Assembly (NCBI RefSeq): GCF_003028855.1
Contig: NZ_CP028324.1
Coordinates: 744,001 to 808,000, forward strand
From: Pseudoduganella armeniaca
Lineage (GTDB): Bacteria; Pseudomonadota; Gammaproteobacteria; Burkholderiales; Burkholderiaceae_D
DNA length: 64,000 bases
Reading direction: 5' to 3'
Under the pieces are notes generated by a model that was not told the origin of the DNA, searched no databases, and saw only the letters and a program-made list of their open reading frames with translations. Shown here piece after piece: positions 36,612 through 45,419 of the stretch (positions are counted from its first letter, which is position 1; every line of letters begins with the position of its first letter). The translations under genes and the position numbers were made by a program.

Positions 36612-37976
36612 ATGAAACAGGCACTCAATCGACGTCACTTCCTGCAGGCCGGCGCCGCGCTGGCCGGCAGCCTGCTGCTGCCGCAGGCGATCGGCGCACC
36701 CACCCGCCAGCGGCTGCGCATCGGCATGATCGGCACCGGCATGCGTGGCCAGGTGCTGCTGCGCGAACTGCTGCGCCGCGACGACGTGGAAGTGGCGGCA
36801 CTGTGCGATATCGATCCGGTGATGTTGGGCCGCGCACTGGCGCTGGCCGACAAGCTGGGCAAGCCGCGGCCACGCACCTTCGGCGACGACCGCGATCCGC
36901 AGGCCTACCAGCGCATGCTGGACAGCCGCATGCTCGACGGCGTGATTATCGCCACGCCGTGGGAATGGCATGCACCGATGGCCATTGCCGCGATGCGGGC
37001 CAAGGTGCCGGTAGGCTGCGAAGTCGTCGCCGGCATCACGCTGCAGGACCATTGGGACGTGCTGGACACCCAGCTCGCGACCGGCACGCCGTACATGCTG
37101 CTGGAGAACGTGTGCTACCGGCGCGACGTGCTGGCGGTGCTGCGCATGGTACGTGCCGGCGTGTTCGGGGAACTGGTGCACCTGCAGGGCGGCTACCAGC
37201 ACGACCTGCGCGCCGTGAAGTTCAACAGCGGCGACCCGGCCAAGCCGTATGGCGGTGGCGTCGAATTTGGCGCCAAGGGCTTTTCCGAAGCCCGCTGGCG
37301 CACCGAACACTCGGTGCGGCGCAACGGTGAGCTGTATCCCAGCCACGGTATTGGCCCGTGCGCGATGTACACCAATATCAACCGCGGCAACCGCTTCACC
37401 CGCATCAACAGCTTCGCCACCAAGGCGCGCGGCCTGCACGATTACATCGTCAAGGAAGGCGGTGCAGACCATCCGAACGCCAAGGCGAACTTCAGCCTGG
37501 GCGACGTGGTCACCACCACGCTGGCAACGGAGAAAGGCGAAACGATCCTGCTGCAGCACGACACGTCGCTGCCGCGGCCCTATTCGCTCGGCTTCCGGGT
37601 ACAGGGAACGAAGGGGTTATGGATGGACGTGAACCACGGCGTCCACGTGGAGGGGCAGAGCAAGCCGCACCAGTGGGACGATTTCCAGGCCTGGCAGGAC
37701 AAGTACGAGCACCCGCTGTGGCGCAAGTACGGCGCGCAGGCCGAGGGGGCAGGCCATGGCGGCATGGATTTCTTCGTCATCCACGCCTTTGTCGAGGCGC
37801 TGAAGGCGTCGGCGCCGATGCCGATCGACATCTACGATGCGGTCACGTGGAGCGCGATCACGCCGCTGTCGGAGGCATCCATCGCGCAGGGCTACCAGAC
37901 ACTGGATTTCCCCGACTTTACACGCGGGGCTTGGAAGGGGCGCAAGCCGATTTTCGGGTTCGACGAGCGGTATTAG
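36612..37976 (+). CDS. GH109-family alpha-N-acetylgalactosaminidase (NAD-dependent), Tat-exported
   Basis: A 454-residue Gfo/Idh/MocA-type protein. The first 28 residues form a twin-arginine signal (NRRHFLQAGAALAGSLLLP). The Rossmann fingerprint is GMIGTGMRGQVLLREL, with CDIDP for NAD ribose binding. GH109-style wording follows: ENVCYRRDVLAVLRM, YPSHGIGPCAMYTNINRGNRF and DAVTWSAITPLSEASIAQG. GH109 enzymes remove terminal alpha-GalNAc through an NAD-dependent oxidation-elimination mechanism, hence folding with cofactor and Tat export. Third gene of the plus-strand operon, 35 bp after the receptor. Confidence 0.88.
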   Translation: MKQALNRRHFLQAGAALAGSLLLPQAIGAPTRQRLRIGMIGTGMRGQVLLRELLRRDDVEVAALCDIDPVMLGRALALADKLGKPRPRTFGDDRDPQAYQRMLDSRMLDGVIIATPWEWHAPMAIAAMRAKVPVGCEVVAGITLQDHWDVLDTQLATGTPYMLLENVCYRRDVLAVLRMVRAGVFGELVHLQGGYQHDLRAVKFNSGDPAKPYGGGVEFGAKGFSEARWRTEHSVRRNGELYPSHGIGPCAMYTNINRGNRFTRINSFATKARGLHDYIVKEGGADHPNAKANFSLGDVVTTTLATEKGETILLQHDTSLPRPYSLGFRVQGTKGLWMDVNHGVHVEGQSKPHQWDDFQAWQDKYEHPLWRKYGAQAEGAGHGGMDFFVIHAFVEALKASAPMPIDIYDAVTWSAITPLSEASIAQGYQTLDFPDFTRGAWKGRKPIFGFDERY

Positions 37977-37984
37977 TATGTCGG

Positions 37985-38058
37985 CTGACCCTGAGGTTAC
38001 CGCGCACGCCCGCGTAATCTCATCAAGACTTCGGGTCAGTCCCTTTGGGGACAGACCC
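37985..38058. repeat. Composite GGGTCAGTCCC/GGGACAGACCC palindrome
   Basis: GGGTCAGTCCC (38033-38043) faces GGGACAGACCC (38048-38058) across a 4-nt loop with one mismatch. An upstream CTGACCC (37985-37991) can pair alternatively with GGGTCAG (38033-38039). It is related to the element at 51803. Confidence 0.7.
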
Positions 38059-38064
38059 CAGTAA

Positions 38065-38310
38065 TCAATCGCGGCCAGCCAGGTTGCGCAGCTCGGCCGC
38101 CTGGCTCGGCTGGAACTCGTCGAACTGCTGGGCGAAGCGCAGCAGGCCGGCGCGGTCGCGCATCAGGCTCGCTTGCGACGTGCTGCCGTGCGAGGCGGCG
38201 GCGGTTGCTGGCGCGGCGGCAAACAGCGCGCGCAGGAAGTTCAGGGCGGCGCGGCCGACGTTGTCGAGGTAGCCGCCGGTGGCTTGGGTGGTGACGATGG
38301 CGGTGGACAT
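38065..38310 (-). CDS. Small protein of unknown function
   Basis: An 81-residue, Ala-rich, probably cytoplasmic helical protein (MSTAIVTTQATGGYLDNVGRA..., then LLRFAQQFDEFQPSQAAELRNLAG). AAGGAG six bases before the ATG is a strong ribosome site and supports the start at 38310. No signal peptide, cysteines or known motif. It is isolated between the GH109 gene and a divergent-looking cysteine-cluster gene. I do not recognise the family; it may be restricted to relatives of this organism. Confidence 0.6.
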   Translation of the reverse strand: MSTAIVTTQATGGYLDNVGRAALNFLRALFAAAPATAAASHGSTSQASLMRDRAGLLRFAQQFDEFQPSQAAELRNLAGRD

Positions 38311-38510
38311 GGCAGACTCCTTATGAGGCCCGATCCCGGGCGATTTCACGTTTTGACCTTTGATGCAGTGCAGTATAGGCCCGGGTCAGTCATAAGAAAA
38401 CTTTTGATTCATGATGTTCGCCATTCATGAATCGAATTACCGCAACGCTAGTATAAATTTCCGCAGGGAAAATTTATATCTCCCCATAAGCGAACGGTAT
38501 AAGAGGGGCG

Positions 38511-38843
38511 TCAGGCCGGCACGCCAACGCCCAGCGGCATCAAGCCATACGCCGCGCGTGCCTTGTCGCACTCGGCGGTGCCCGCCTCGAACTCGCGGCA
38601 CGTGCTCGAGCGCAGCGGATAGATCGTGCAGCCGACTTGCCGGCCAACGTCACCGGCCAGCGCCACGCAACGCGACGGCGTGCGTTCGGTGCCGCGCATG
38701 GCGCTGTGGTAGGGCGTGATGGGGACCGTCAGGTGCCGCGGCACACTGCCGCCGGGGTGCGCGTCGCTCTCGCCCCAGTAGAAGGAAACACGGAAATGCG
38801 CGCAGCAGGCGCCGCACGCCTGGCAGTGATCGGTCGCGGACAC
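38511..38843 (-). CDS. YkgJ-family cysteine-cluster protein
   Basis: About 110 residues with the CQACGACC motif at the N-terminus and further cysteines in RCVALAGDVGRQVGCTIYPLRSSTCREFEAG, the spacing of the YkgJ/UPF0153 putative metal- or Fe-S-binding domain. Function in this family is not established. The start is uncertain: GTG 38843 puts the cysteine motif near residue 8 and has GAGG upstream, while the open frame reaches ATG 38915, which would overlap the divergent gene at 38906. Confidence 0.78.
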   Translation of the reverse strand: MSATDHCQACGACCAHFRVSFYWGESDAHPGGSVPRHLTVPITPYHSAMRGTERTPSRCVALAGDVGRQVGCTIYPLRSSTCREFEAGTAECDKARAAYGLMPLGVGVPA

Positions 38844-38905
38844 GTCTGGCCTCGGTACGTGGAAGCCTATTATGATAGCAGCGCGATAACAATTTGAGGA
38901 GCACC

Positions 38906-39151
38906 ATGGCGCCAATGGCCAAGTCCCGCCGCGTGCCGCGGGCGGACGACTTCCCGCCCGGGACGCGCTTCGTCATCAAGGAATTCGACGTGCCGCTGGC
39001 GTGCGTGCCCGTGCCGGGCGGCGTGGCGTGGGTCAACTGGTTCGGCGGCGTCGCCCGGCCGTACGATGCCGGCCAGCTCAGGTTGGACAACAACTGGCCC
39101 GCTCGCTCCTTCGACGAGTGGGTCGCGCTGGTCGCGGACTCGCTGCCTTAA
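38906..39151 (+). CDS. Small conserved-looking protein of unknown function
   Basis: An 81-residue basic-then-compact protein (KSRRVPRADDFPPGTRFVIKEFDVPLACVP...WFGGVARPYDAGQLRLDNNWPARSFDEWVALV). GAGGAG four bases before the ATG supports the start. No membrane segment. The strand-rich body with conserved Trp/Gly positions suggests a real small fold, but I do not recognise it. It is divergent from the YkgJ-type gene and convergent with the FUSC transporter gene. Confidence 0.65.
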   Translation: MAPMAKSRRVPRADDFPPGTRFVIKEFDVPLACVPVPGGVAWVNWFGGVARPYDAGQLRLDNNWPARSFDEWVALVADSLP

Positions 39152-39163
39152 GGCGCGGCCGCG

Positions 39164-41362
39164 CTACGCCTGCACCACGTTGCGTTCGATCGCCTCGCTG
39201 TGCACGATGATTTTCTCGGCATCGGCCTGCAGCAGGCGGATGCGGCGCTGCACGACGGGCCAGCCTGGCCATGCCACGGAACCTGCCTGCGGCACTTCCG
39301 CCGGCGCGGCGGTTGCCGTCGCGGGCAGCGCGACCTTGACGCCGTGCCGCGCCAGCGCCGCCGTCAGCGTGCGGCTGACCTGGGCATGGCTGGTCTCCAG
39401 CATCGCGTTGACCTCGCGCGCCGGGATGTCCTTCACGTGGCGGCGCAGGATCGCCCGCAGCGCCGCCACGTGCGCCACCAGCAGGTAGTTCTGTACGATG
39501 AACAGGTTAATGTCTTCCACGGCGCGCTGCTTGCTGGCCGGTTCGTCCAGCATGCGCACCAGCGCGGCCGACAGGCCAGCCAGGCTGTCCATCAGGCCCT
39601 TGCGCTGGATGCGGTAGGGGAAATCGTTGCGGCATTTGCCCTGCAGCAGATCGAAGCTGGCCTCCATGTAGCGCAGGTTGGCCGCCAGTACTTGCTGGAT
39701 CAGCTTCGGCAAGGTCTGGTACTCCCAGCTGGCCAGCACGAAGCTGAACACGGTGGCGATGGCCGCGCCGATGAAAGTGTCGATCAGCCGTTCCGTGATG
39801 ACGTTGTGGCCGCCGCCCGCCGCCATGTGCATCTGCAGCAGGATCATGATCGACACGGCGATCGCCGTGTAGCGGTAGCGCAGGTAGACGAACGTCGGCG
39901 TGGCGACCGTGGCGACGATCAGCACCGTCAGGATCACGGCCGGATAATCGAACCATTTCAGGACGATGGCCGTGATCACGCAGCCGATCACGGTGCCAAT
40001 GATACGGTCGCCACGGCGCTGCTTGGTCATCGAGAAGCTGGGGCGCAGGATGATCACGATCGTCAGGATGATCCAGTAGCTGTGCGCCGCGTACGGCAGC
40101 AGCGTGCCGATCGCCAGGCCAACGGCAATCGCCATCGCCACCCGCAACGAGAAGCGGAAGATCGGCGAGTCCATGCGGAAGTGCGACAGTATCACCTGCA
40201 GCTCGTACTTCTGCTGCGACAGGAACGGCTGCATGTCCGCATCGATCCAGAACGGCGTGCTGTCGTAGGCCTTCTGGCTGGCCACGTGCAGCTCGCCGAT
40301 CATGTTGATGATGGCGCGCACCTTGTTGCGTTGGGCCCGCAGCACGGCCAACGCTTCCTGCTGCGGCTTGCCGGCGTCGATCTCGCCCTGCAGGCGCGCC
40401 AGCTCCGCCTCGATGGCTTCCAGCTCCGGCGCATAGCTGATGGCGGCGTACGACGCACGCTTGCGGTTGACGGCATAGCCGACCGATTCGATGTCGCGCG
40501 CGGCCTTGAACGCCAGGTCGTGCAGCGACTTCAGCGCGGGCGAGTCGACCAGGTGCACGCGCAGCTGCGCGTAGTCGGTATGCGTGGACAGGATCAGCTC
40601 ATACAGGTCCAGCATGCAGACGTGCACCTGCACGACGATGGCATCCTTGCGGTTCTGGTGCGCGCGCAGGATCAGGTCGCGCGAGGCCTGCTGGCGGTCG
40701 GCCAGCAATGCCTGGTGGCGGACCAGCTTGTTGAACTGCTCCGTCAGGTTGTAGCGGGTGTCGTAGAAGTCGGCCTTGATGTCGATATACGCGGCCAGCT
40801 CGAACAGCGCCTCGGCAAGCACCTGCTGCTTGATACGGTGGCGCAGCAGGTACGACACGCCCATCGCGTAGGCCAGGTAGGCCAGCCCGCCCAGCGTGAA
40901 CAGGCCCACGTGCACCAGCGCCTGCCAGGGCGTCAGGTGATGTTCCATCGACATTGTCATGATGAACAATGTCGCCAGCTGCAGCGGCATCGACTTCTTG
41001 CCGTAGACGACCATCATGCTGGCAAAAAAACTGAGCAGCACCAGCACCACGATCAGCAGCGGGAAGTAGGGCGCGCACAGGCTGACCAGCAGGGTGACAA
41101 AACTGCACAACAGCACCGACGCCAGCATCTCGTTGAACTTGTGGCGCAATGGGCTGGGCAGGTCCATCAGGGCCGTGCACAGCGCGCCGATGCCGACCGA
41201 CATGGCGGTGGCCATGTCGGCAACGGCCAGGGTCAGCCAGATGATGCCGATCAGGCCGGCGCCGAAGCGCAGGCCCAGGTGGAAGTAATGACTATAAAAG
41301 AACGTGCGCGGGTTTAAGGCATAGTGCATCGGCTGATGCAGGTTGTCGCGTGACCCGGCCAT
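39164..41362 (-). CDS. FUSC/YccS-type inner-membrane efflux protein
   Basis: About 732 residues with two six-helix membrane blocks (about residues 20-180 and 410-540) separated by a long cytoplasmic helical region. This is the architecture of FUSC/AaeB/YccS aromatic-acid or fusaric-acid exporters. The second block shows the conserved SYWIILTIVIILRPSFSMTKQRRGDRIIGTVIG motif. The start at 41362 sits one base after the stop of the M14 peptidase gene (TGAGATG), implying coupling; an in-frame ATG at 41329 is the alternative. Transported compound unknown. Confidence 0.88.
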   Translation of the reverse strand: MAGSRDNLHQPMHYALNPRTFFYSHYFHLGLRFGAGLIGIIWLTLAVADMATAMSVGIGALCTALMDLPSPLRHKFNEMLASVLLCSFVTLLVSLCAPYFPLLIVVLVLLSFFASMMVVYGKKSMPLQLATLFIMTMSMEHHLTPWQALVHVGLFTLGGLAYLAYAMGVSYLLRHRIKQQVLAEALFELAAYIDIKADFYDTRYNLTEQFNKLVRHQALLADRQQASRDLILRAHQNRKDAIVVQVHVCMLDLYELILSTHTDYAQLRVHLVDSPALKSLHDLAFKAARDIESVGYAVNRKRASYAAISYAPELEAIEAELARLQGEIDAGKPQQEALAVLRAQRNKVRAIINMIGELHVASQKAYDSTPFWIDADMQPFLSQQKYELQVILSHFRMDSPIFRFSLRVAMAIAVGLAIGTLLPYAAHSYWIILTIVIILRPSFSMTKQRRGDRIIGTVIGCVITAIVLKWFDYPAVILTVLIVATVATPTFVYLRYRYTAIAVSIMILLQMHMAAGGGHNVITERLIDTFIGAAIATVFSFVLASWEYQTLPKLIQQVLAANLRYMEASFDLLQGKCRNDFPYRIQRKGLMDSLAGLSAALVRMLDEPASKQRAVEDINLFIVQNYLLVAHVAALRAILRRHVKDIPAREVNAMLETSHAQVSRTLTAALARHGVKVALPATATAAPAEVPQAGSVAWPGWPVVQRRIRLLQADAEKIIVHSEAIERNVVQA

Positions 41363-41363
41363 C

Positions 41364-43097
41364 TCACGCGATCGCCAGGACCGGATAACGGCGCCATTCC
41401 GGCTCGGCGTGGCGGGCGCAGTGGTGCAAGATGAAGTGCAGCACCGCGTCCTGGTTCGACAGCAGGTCCGGATTGGCGTCCTTCCACGCGTCGAACTGTT
41501 CCTGCAATCCGGGCTCGCTGCGCAGCAGTTCGGCCGCCAGGTCCTCGAACACGTAGTCGGAAATCGCTTCCTTCCGTTCCAGCACCGAATTGAAGAAGCC
41601 CCAGCGGAAGAAGCTGTCGTGGCCCTGAGGTTCCAGGGTCTCGATGGCGTAGCGGGCGTTGTCCTGGTCCAGCGGGATATACCAGTCACCGGCCGCCAGT
41701 GTGAACGTGCCGCTGCGCTTCTCGACCTGCACCTCGTCATGGAACATGTGGCCCTCGTAGGCCGTGGCGCGCGTGGACAGCTCGCCGATCTGGTAGTACT
41801 GCGCGGTGACGGTGGTCGGCGCCTCGATGCGCGTCATCGCCACGCCATTCCACTGCAGGCGCTCGACCACTTCGCGCCAGGCCTGCGGCACGATGTACGC
41901 TTTCGGCACCGTGACGACCGTGTCGGCCACGAAGTTGCTGTAGTACGGGATGTCCTTCTCGTAGGGCTTGCTGCGGTCGTACGACAGGCGGGTGTAGTTG
42001 CCCAGCACGCTCGGGTGGCGGCGTGCCTCGTAGCCCTTGAAGCGGAACGTGGTCGGATTGGCTTCGTCCATTTTCCACGTCACCGGCCATTCCTTGCGCT
42101 GGCGTTGCTCGGCCTTGGCCTGGGCGCGCAGCGCGCGGATCCGCGCGCCGTTGGTCACCGTGAACTCGCGCGTCACGTCCAGCAGGGTGCGCATCGATGC
42201 GTAGCGGTCGCGGTAGGGCTTCAGCATGTGCGTCTCCGGCATGAAACCGATGATGTTGTGCAGAGCCGTGAAGCCGGTCGAGAAGCGCGGCACTTCCAGG
42301 AACTCGACGATGCCGTCGTCCGGCGTCTCCTGGATCGGATTGACGTACGGGCAGGTCGGCCAGCCGCGTGCGTCCATCTCCTTGAAGATGTGCGGCAGCA
42401 TGGTCGAACGCAGGAAGGGACCGAGGCCGCTGCCCAGTTTATCGGCCTGCGTGTGGATCAAGGTCATCGTGTACGTGTAGTCGGCGCCATTGGAGGTGTG
42501 GGTGTCGACCATCACGTCCGGGTCCCAGGCCGTGATCAGCTGGTTGAAGAAGCGCGCGTTGAGCGTGTCGCACTTGACGAAGTCACGATTCAGGTCGAGG
42601 TGGCGGCTGTTGCCGCGGAAGCCGAACAGTTCGGGGCCGTCCTGGTTCGGGCGCGACGTGCTGGCGCGGTTCAGGCAGCCGTCCACATTGTAGACGGGGA
42701 CGAACAGCAGCACGGTGTCGCCCAGCGCCGCCAGCCGGGCCGGATCGCAGCACAGGTCGCGCACGATCGCCATGCAGGCGTCGATCCCCTCCGGCTCGCC
42801 CGGGTGGATGCCGTTGTTGTTGAAGAACACGGTGCGGCCCGCGCGCTTGATCGCTTCGCGATCGAAGACCCCGTCCGCGCTGACGATGCCCACGTGCAGC
42901 GGGATGCCGCCATCTGACACCCCGGCCTGTTCGAACTTCAATACGCGGGGGAAGCGCCGTGCCAGCGTTTCATAGAAGGCGATGCAATCGGCCCACAGCG
43001 TGGTCTGGTTCTGGTTGCCCTGTTCGTAGGGCGTGAGCATTGTTGGGTGCGCGTCTGGGTACATGAGCTGGATCTCAGGATCAAGGTAGGGGGACAT
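41364..43097 (-). CDS. M14-family zinc carboxypeptidase
   Basis: About 577 residues. The zinc site is readable as H and E in NNGIHPGEPEG and the third ligand His in VMVDTHTSNGADY; LDLNRDF carries the arginine expected to bind the substrate carboxylate. The catalytic Glu should lie in the FMPETHML or IVEFLEVP region. No clear signal peptide. Several in-frame ATG codons (43097, 43064, 43040) make the start uncertain. Co-transcribed with the downstream FUSC gene (1-bp gap). Physiological substrate unknown; long M14 proteins of this kind act on peptides or cell-wall fragments. Confidence 0.85.
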   Translation of the reverse strand: MSPYLDPEIQLMYPDAHPTMLTPYEQGNQNQTTLWADCIAFYETLARRFPRVLKFEQAGVSDGGIPLHVGIVSADGVFDREAIKRAGRTVFFNNNGIHPGEPEGIDACMAIVRDLCCDPARLAALGDTVLLFVPVYNVDGCLNRASTSRPNQDGPELFGFRGNSRHLDLNRDFVKCDTLNARFFNQLITAWDPDVMVDTHTSNGADYTYTMTLIHTQADKLGSGLGPFLRSTMLPHIFKEMDARGWPTCPYVNPIQETPDDGIVEFLEVPRFSTGFTALHNIIGFMPETHMLKPYRDRYASMRTLLDVTREFTVTNGARIRALRAQAKAEQRQRKEWPVTWKMDEANPTTFRFKGYEARRHPSVLGNYTRLSYDRSKPYEKDIPYYSNFVADTVVTVPKAYIVPQAWREVVERLQWNGVAMTRIEAPTTVTAQYYQIGELSTRATAYEGHMFHDEVQVEKRSGTFTLAAGDWYIPLDQDNARYAIETLEPQGHDSFFRWGFFNSVLERKEAISDYVFEDLAAELLRSEPGLQEQFDAWKDANPDLLSNQDAVLHFILHHCARHAEPEWRRYPVLAIA

Positions 43098-43235
43098 CCC
43101 GCCGGGTAGGCGGTCAGGGCACGATTGTAGCATTGGAGCATCATCGTCCCGCGGGCCGAACCGTCCGGAAACGTGCAGCCGGCCGGGCCGGTCACATGGT
43201 ATTAGTGACGCTTTCCACCGTCCGCCGGAGGCCCG

Positions 43236-44150
43236 ATGAAACGCTTGTTATTTGCAATCGAACTATTGCTGGCGCTGGTCGTAACGACGCCTGCGCAGGC
43301 CCAGCCGGAGCCGCGCCAGACGCTGGTGCTGCCAGCGGCCCCGACGCCGGCCACGGCGGAGGACTCGGTCCAGTTCATCGGCACCGCGACGGTGCTGATC
43401 CGTTGGCAAGGCCTGACGATCATGACGGATCCGAATTTCCTGCACAAGGGCGACCATGCGCACCTGGGCTACGGGCTGACGTCGGAACGGCTGACCAATC
43501 CCGCCATCGAATTCGGCGCGCTGCCGCCGATCGACCTCGTACTGCTGTCGCACCTGCATGACGACCATTTCGACCGCACGGTGCAGGAAAAGCTGAACCG
43601 CGACATCCCGATCGTCACGACGCCGACGGCGGCCGGGCAGCTGCGCAATATGGGCTTTCGCAAGGCGATCGGCCTGCAGACGTGGGAAGCGCTGCAGGTG
43701 ACGAAAGGCGCGGCCACGCTGCGCGTGACGGCAATGCCGGGCCGGCACGGGCCGCTGGCCGTGGTGCCGTTCCTGCCCACCGTGATGGGCACGATGCTCG
43801 ACTTTGGCGGCAACGGCGCCCGCTACCGCCTGTACGTCAGCGGCGACACGATGGTGTACGACGACATCGAGGACATCCCGCGCCGCTACCCCGGCATCGA
43901 CCTGGCCCTGCTGCACCTGGGCGGCACGCGCCTGCTGGGCCTCGTGACGGTGACGATGGACGCGAAAGAGGGCGTCAAGATGCTGCGCCTGATCGCGCCG
44001 CAGCGCGCCATTCCCATCCATTACAACGACTACACGGTGTTCAAGTCGCCGCTGTCGGACTTCCAGCAGGCCGTGGAGGAGGCGGGGTTGGCGGACAAGG
44101 TCAGTTACCTCAAGCATGGCGAGTCGTACCGCATCGAGCCGCGCAAGTAG
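43236..44150 (+). CDS. Exported metallo-beta-lactamase-fold hydrolase (UlaG-like)
   Basis: A 304-residue protein with a signal peptide (about 1-22, ending PAQAQ) and an MBL fold: first strand VQFIGTATVLIRWQGLTIMTDP, the metal motif SHLHDDHFD, GRHGP, the bridging Asp in YVSGDT and the terminal His in IPIHYNDY. The style is that of the L-ascorbate-lactonase/NAPE-PLD-related branch, not antibiotic-resistance enzymes. GGAGG four bases before the ATG. Substrate unknown. The next gene is a glutathione peroxidase on the same strand after 67 bp. Confidence 0.86.
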   Translation: MKRLLFAIELLLALVVTTPAQAQPEPRQTLVLPAAPTPATAEDSVQFIGTATVLIRWQGLTIMTDPNFLHKGDHAHLGYGLTSERLTNPAIEFGALPPIDLVLLSHLHDDHFDRTVQEKLNRDIPIVTTPTAAGQLRNMGFRKAIGLQTWEALQVTKGAATLRVTAMPGRHGPLAVVPFLPTVMGTMLDFGGNGARYRLYVSGDTMVYDDIEDIPRRYPGIDLALLHLGGTRLLGLVTVTMDAKEGVKMLRLIAPQRAIPIHYNDYTVFKSPLSDFQQAVEEAGLADKVSYLKHGESYRIEPRK

Positions 44151-44217
44151 CCGGCCTGCACGCGGCGGCAAAGGGGGCTAAGATGGGCATCGTTATCATC
44201 CAACGCAAGGAGCCCTC

Positions 44218-44766
44218 ATGAGCAATTCCATCCTCGACATCCCGCTGCAGCGCATCGACGGCAGTGCCGACACGCTGGCCAGCCACCGCGGCAAGGTGCT
44301 GCTGGTCGTGAACGTGGCGTCGAAGTGCGGCCTGACGCCGCAGTACGAAGGCCTGGAAAAGCTGTACCGCGACAAGCGCGCGCAGGGCCTGGAAGTGCTG
44401 GGCTTCCCCGCCAATAACTTCAAGCAGCAGGAGCCGGGCACGGATGCGGAGATCAGCTCGTTCTGCTCGCTCAACTACGACGTCACGTTCCCGCTGTACT
44501 CGAAGATCTCGGTGGTGGGCGCGGACCAGCATCCGCTCTACACGGCGCTGACGGCCGCGCGTCCGGTGGCCGAAGGCGACGGTCCGTTCCGCGAGAAGCT
44601 CACGCAGTACGGCATCCAGGCCGCCAAGCCGGACGACGTGCTGTGGAACTTCGAAAAGTTCCTGATCGGGCGCGACGGCACCATCGCGGCCCGCTTCGCC
44701 CCGGACGTCACGGCGGACGATCCGCGCCTGGTTGCGGCGATCGACGCCGAGCTGGCCAAGCCGTAA
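44218..44766 (+). CDS. Glutathione peroxidase (cysteine type)
   Basis: A 182-residue thioredoxin-fold peroxidase. The peroxidatic Cys is in NVASKCGLTPQY, with the supporting Gln in FPANNFKQQEPG and Trp/Asn in VLWNFEKFLIGRDG. It reduces hydroperoxides with glutathione or thioredoxin in the cytoplasm. AAGGAG precedes the ATG. Convergent with the FMN reductase gene (5-bp gap). Confidence 0.93.
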   Translation: MSNSILDIPLQRIDGSADTLASHRGKVLLVVNVASKCGLTPQYEGLEKLYRDKRAQGLEVLGFPANNFKQQEPGTDAEISSFCSLNYDVTFPLYSKISVVGADQHPLYTALTAARPVAEGDGPFREKLTQYGIQAAKPDDVLWNFEKFLIGRDGTIAARFAPDVTADDPRLVAAIDAELAKP

Positions 44767-44771
44767 AGGCG

Positions 44772-45335
44772 TCAGGCCGGTTTCACGTTCGCCTGCACCC
44801 AGCGCTCGAAGGCGGCGCCAAAGGTCGTCAGCAGCTCCCTGGTCTGGTCGTTGTTGACGGTGCCGTCGTCGGCCAGCAGCTTGGCGGCGCCGCCGATGTA
44901 GATTTCCGGTCCGGCCATCACGGGCGAGTTCAAGGCGACCATCGTCTGGCGCACGTGGTGGTTGGCACCGAAGCCGCCGATGGCGCCGGGCGATTGCGAC
45001 ACGACAGCGGAAGGTTTCTTGTCCCAGATGCTGTGGCCCCACGGGCGCGAACCCACGTCGATGGCGTTCTTCAGCGCGCCGGGAATCGAGCGGTTGTACT
45101 CGGGCGTGACGAACAGCACGGCGTCGGCCGCACGCAGCGTGTCGCGGAACGTCGTCCAGGCGGCGGGCGGGGTGCCGGCGTCGTCCAGGTCCTGGTTGTA
45201 CAGCGGCAGCTCGCCCAGCTCGACGAATTCGCACTGCAGCGACGATGGCAGCGTGGCGGCGATGGCGTGGGCATATTTGCGGGTCAGCGATTCCTTGCGC
45301 AGGCTGCCGATCAGGACAGCGACTTTCTTGGTCAT
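44772..45335 (-). CDS. NADPH-dependent FMN reductase (ChrR/AzoR-like)
   Basis: A 187-residue flavodoxin-fold protein with the FMN phosphate loop GSLRKESLTRK at the N-terminus and the family signature VTPEYNRSIPGALKNAIDV with SRPWGHSIWDKKP following. Members reduce quinones, chromate or azo dyes with NAD(P)H. GGAGAG upstream of ATG 45335. It probably serves oxidative defence alongside the neighbouring peroxidase, although they are convergent rather than co-transcribed. Confidence 0.92.
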   Translation of the reverse strand: MTKKVAVLIGSLRKESLTRKYAHAIAATLPSSLQCEFVELGELPLYNQDLDDAGTPPAAWTTFRDTLRAADAVLFVTPEYNRSIPGALKNAIDVGSRPWGHSIWDKKPSAVVSQSPGAIGGFGANHHVRQTMVALNSPVMAGPEIYIGGAAKLLADDGTVNNDQTRELLTTFGAAFERWVQANVKPA

Positions 45336-45419
45336 GGGCTCTCCAGGCTAACGATGTGGAAAACCTCAATGTACCGGAGGATGCGCGAACACGCAGCGCG
45401 GCACGCCGGCGTGCCCGGG

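Noticed and set aside
33421..36624. A ~1067-codon minus-strand open frame opposite the TonB receptor
   Set aside because: Shadow of the receptor gene, whose plug and barrel motifs are unambiguous on the plus strand.
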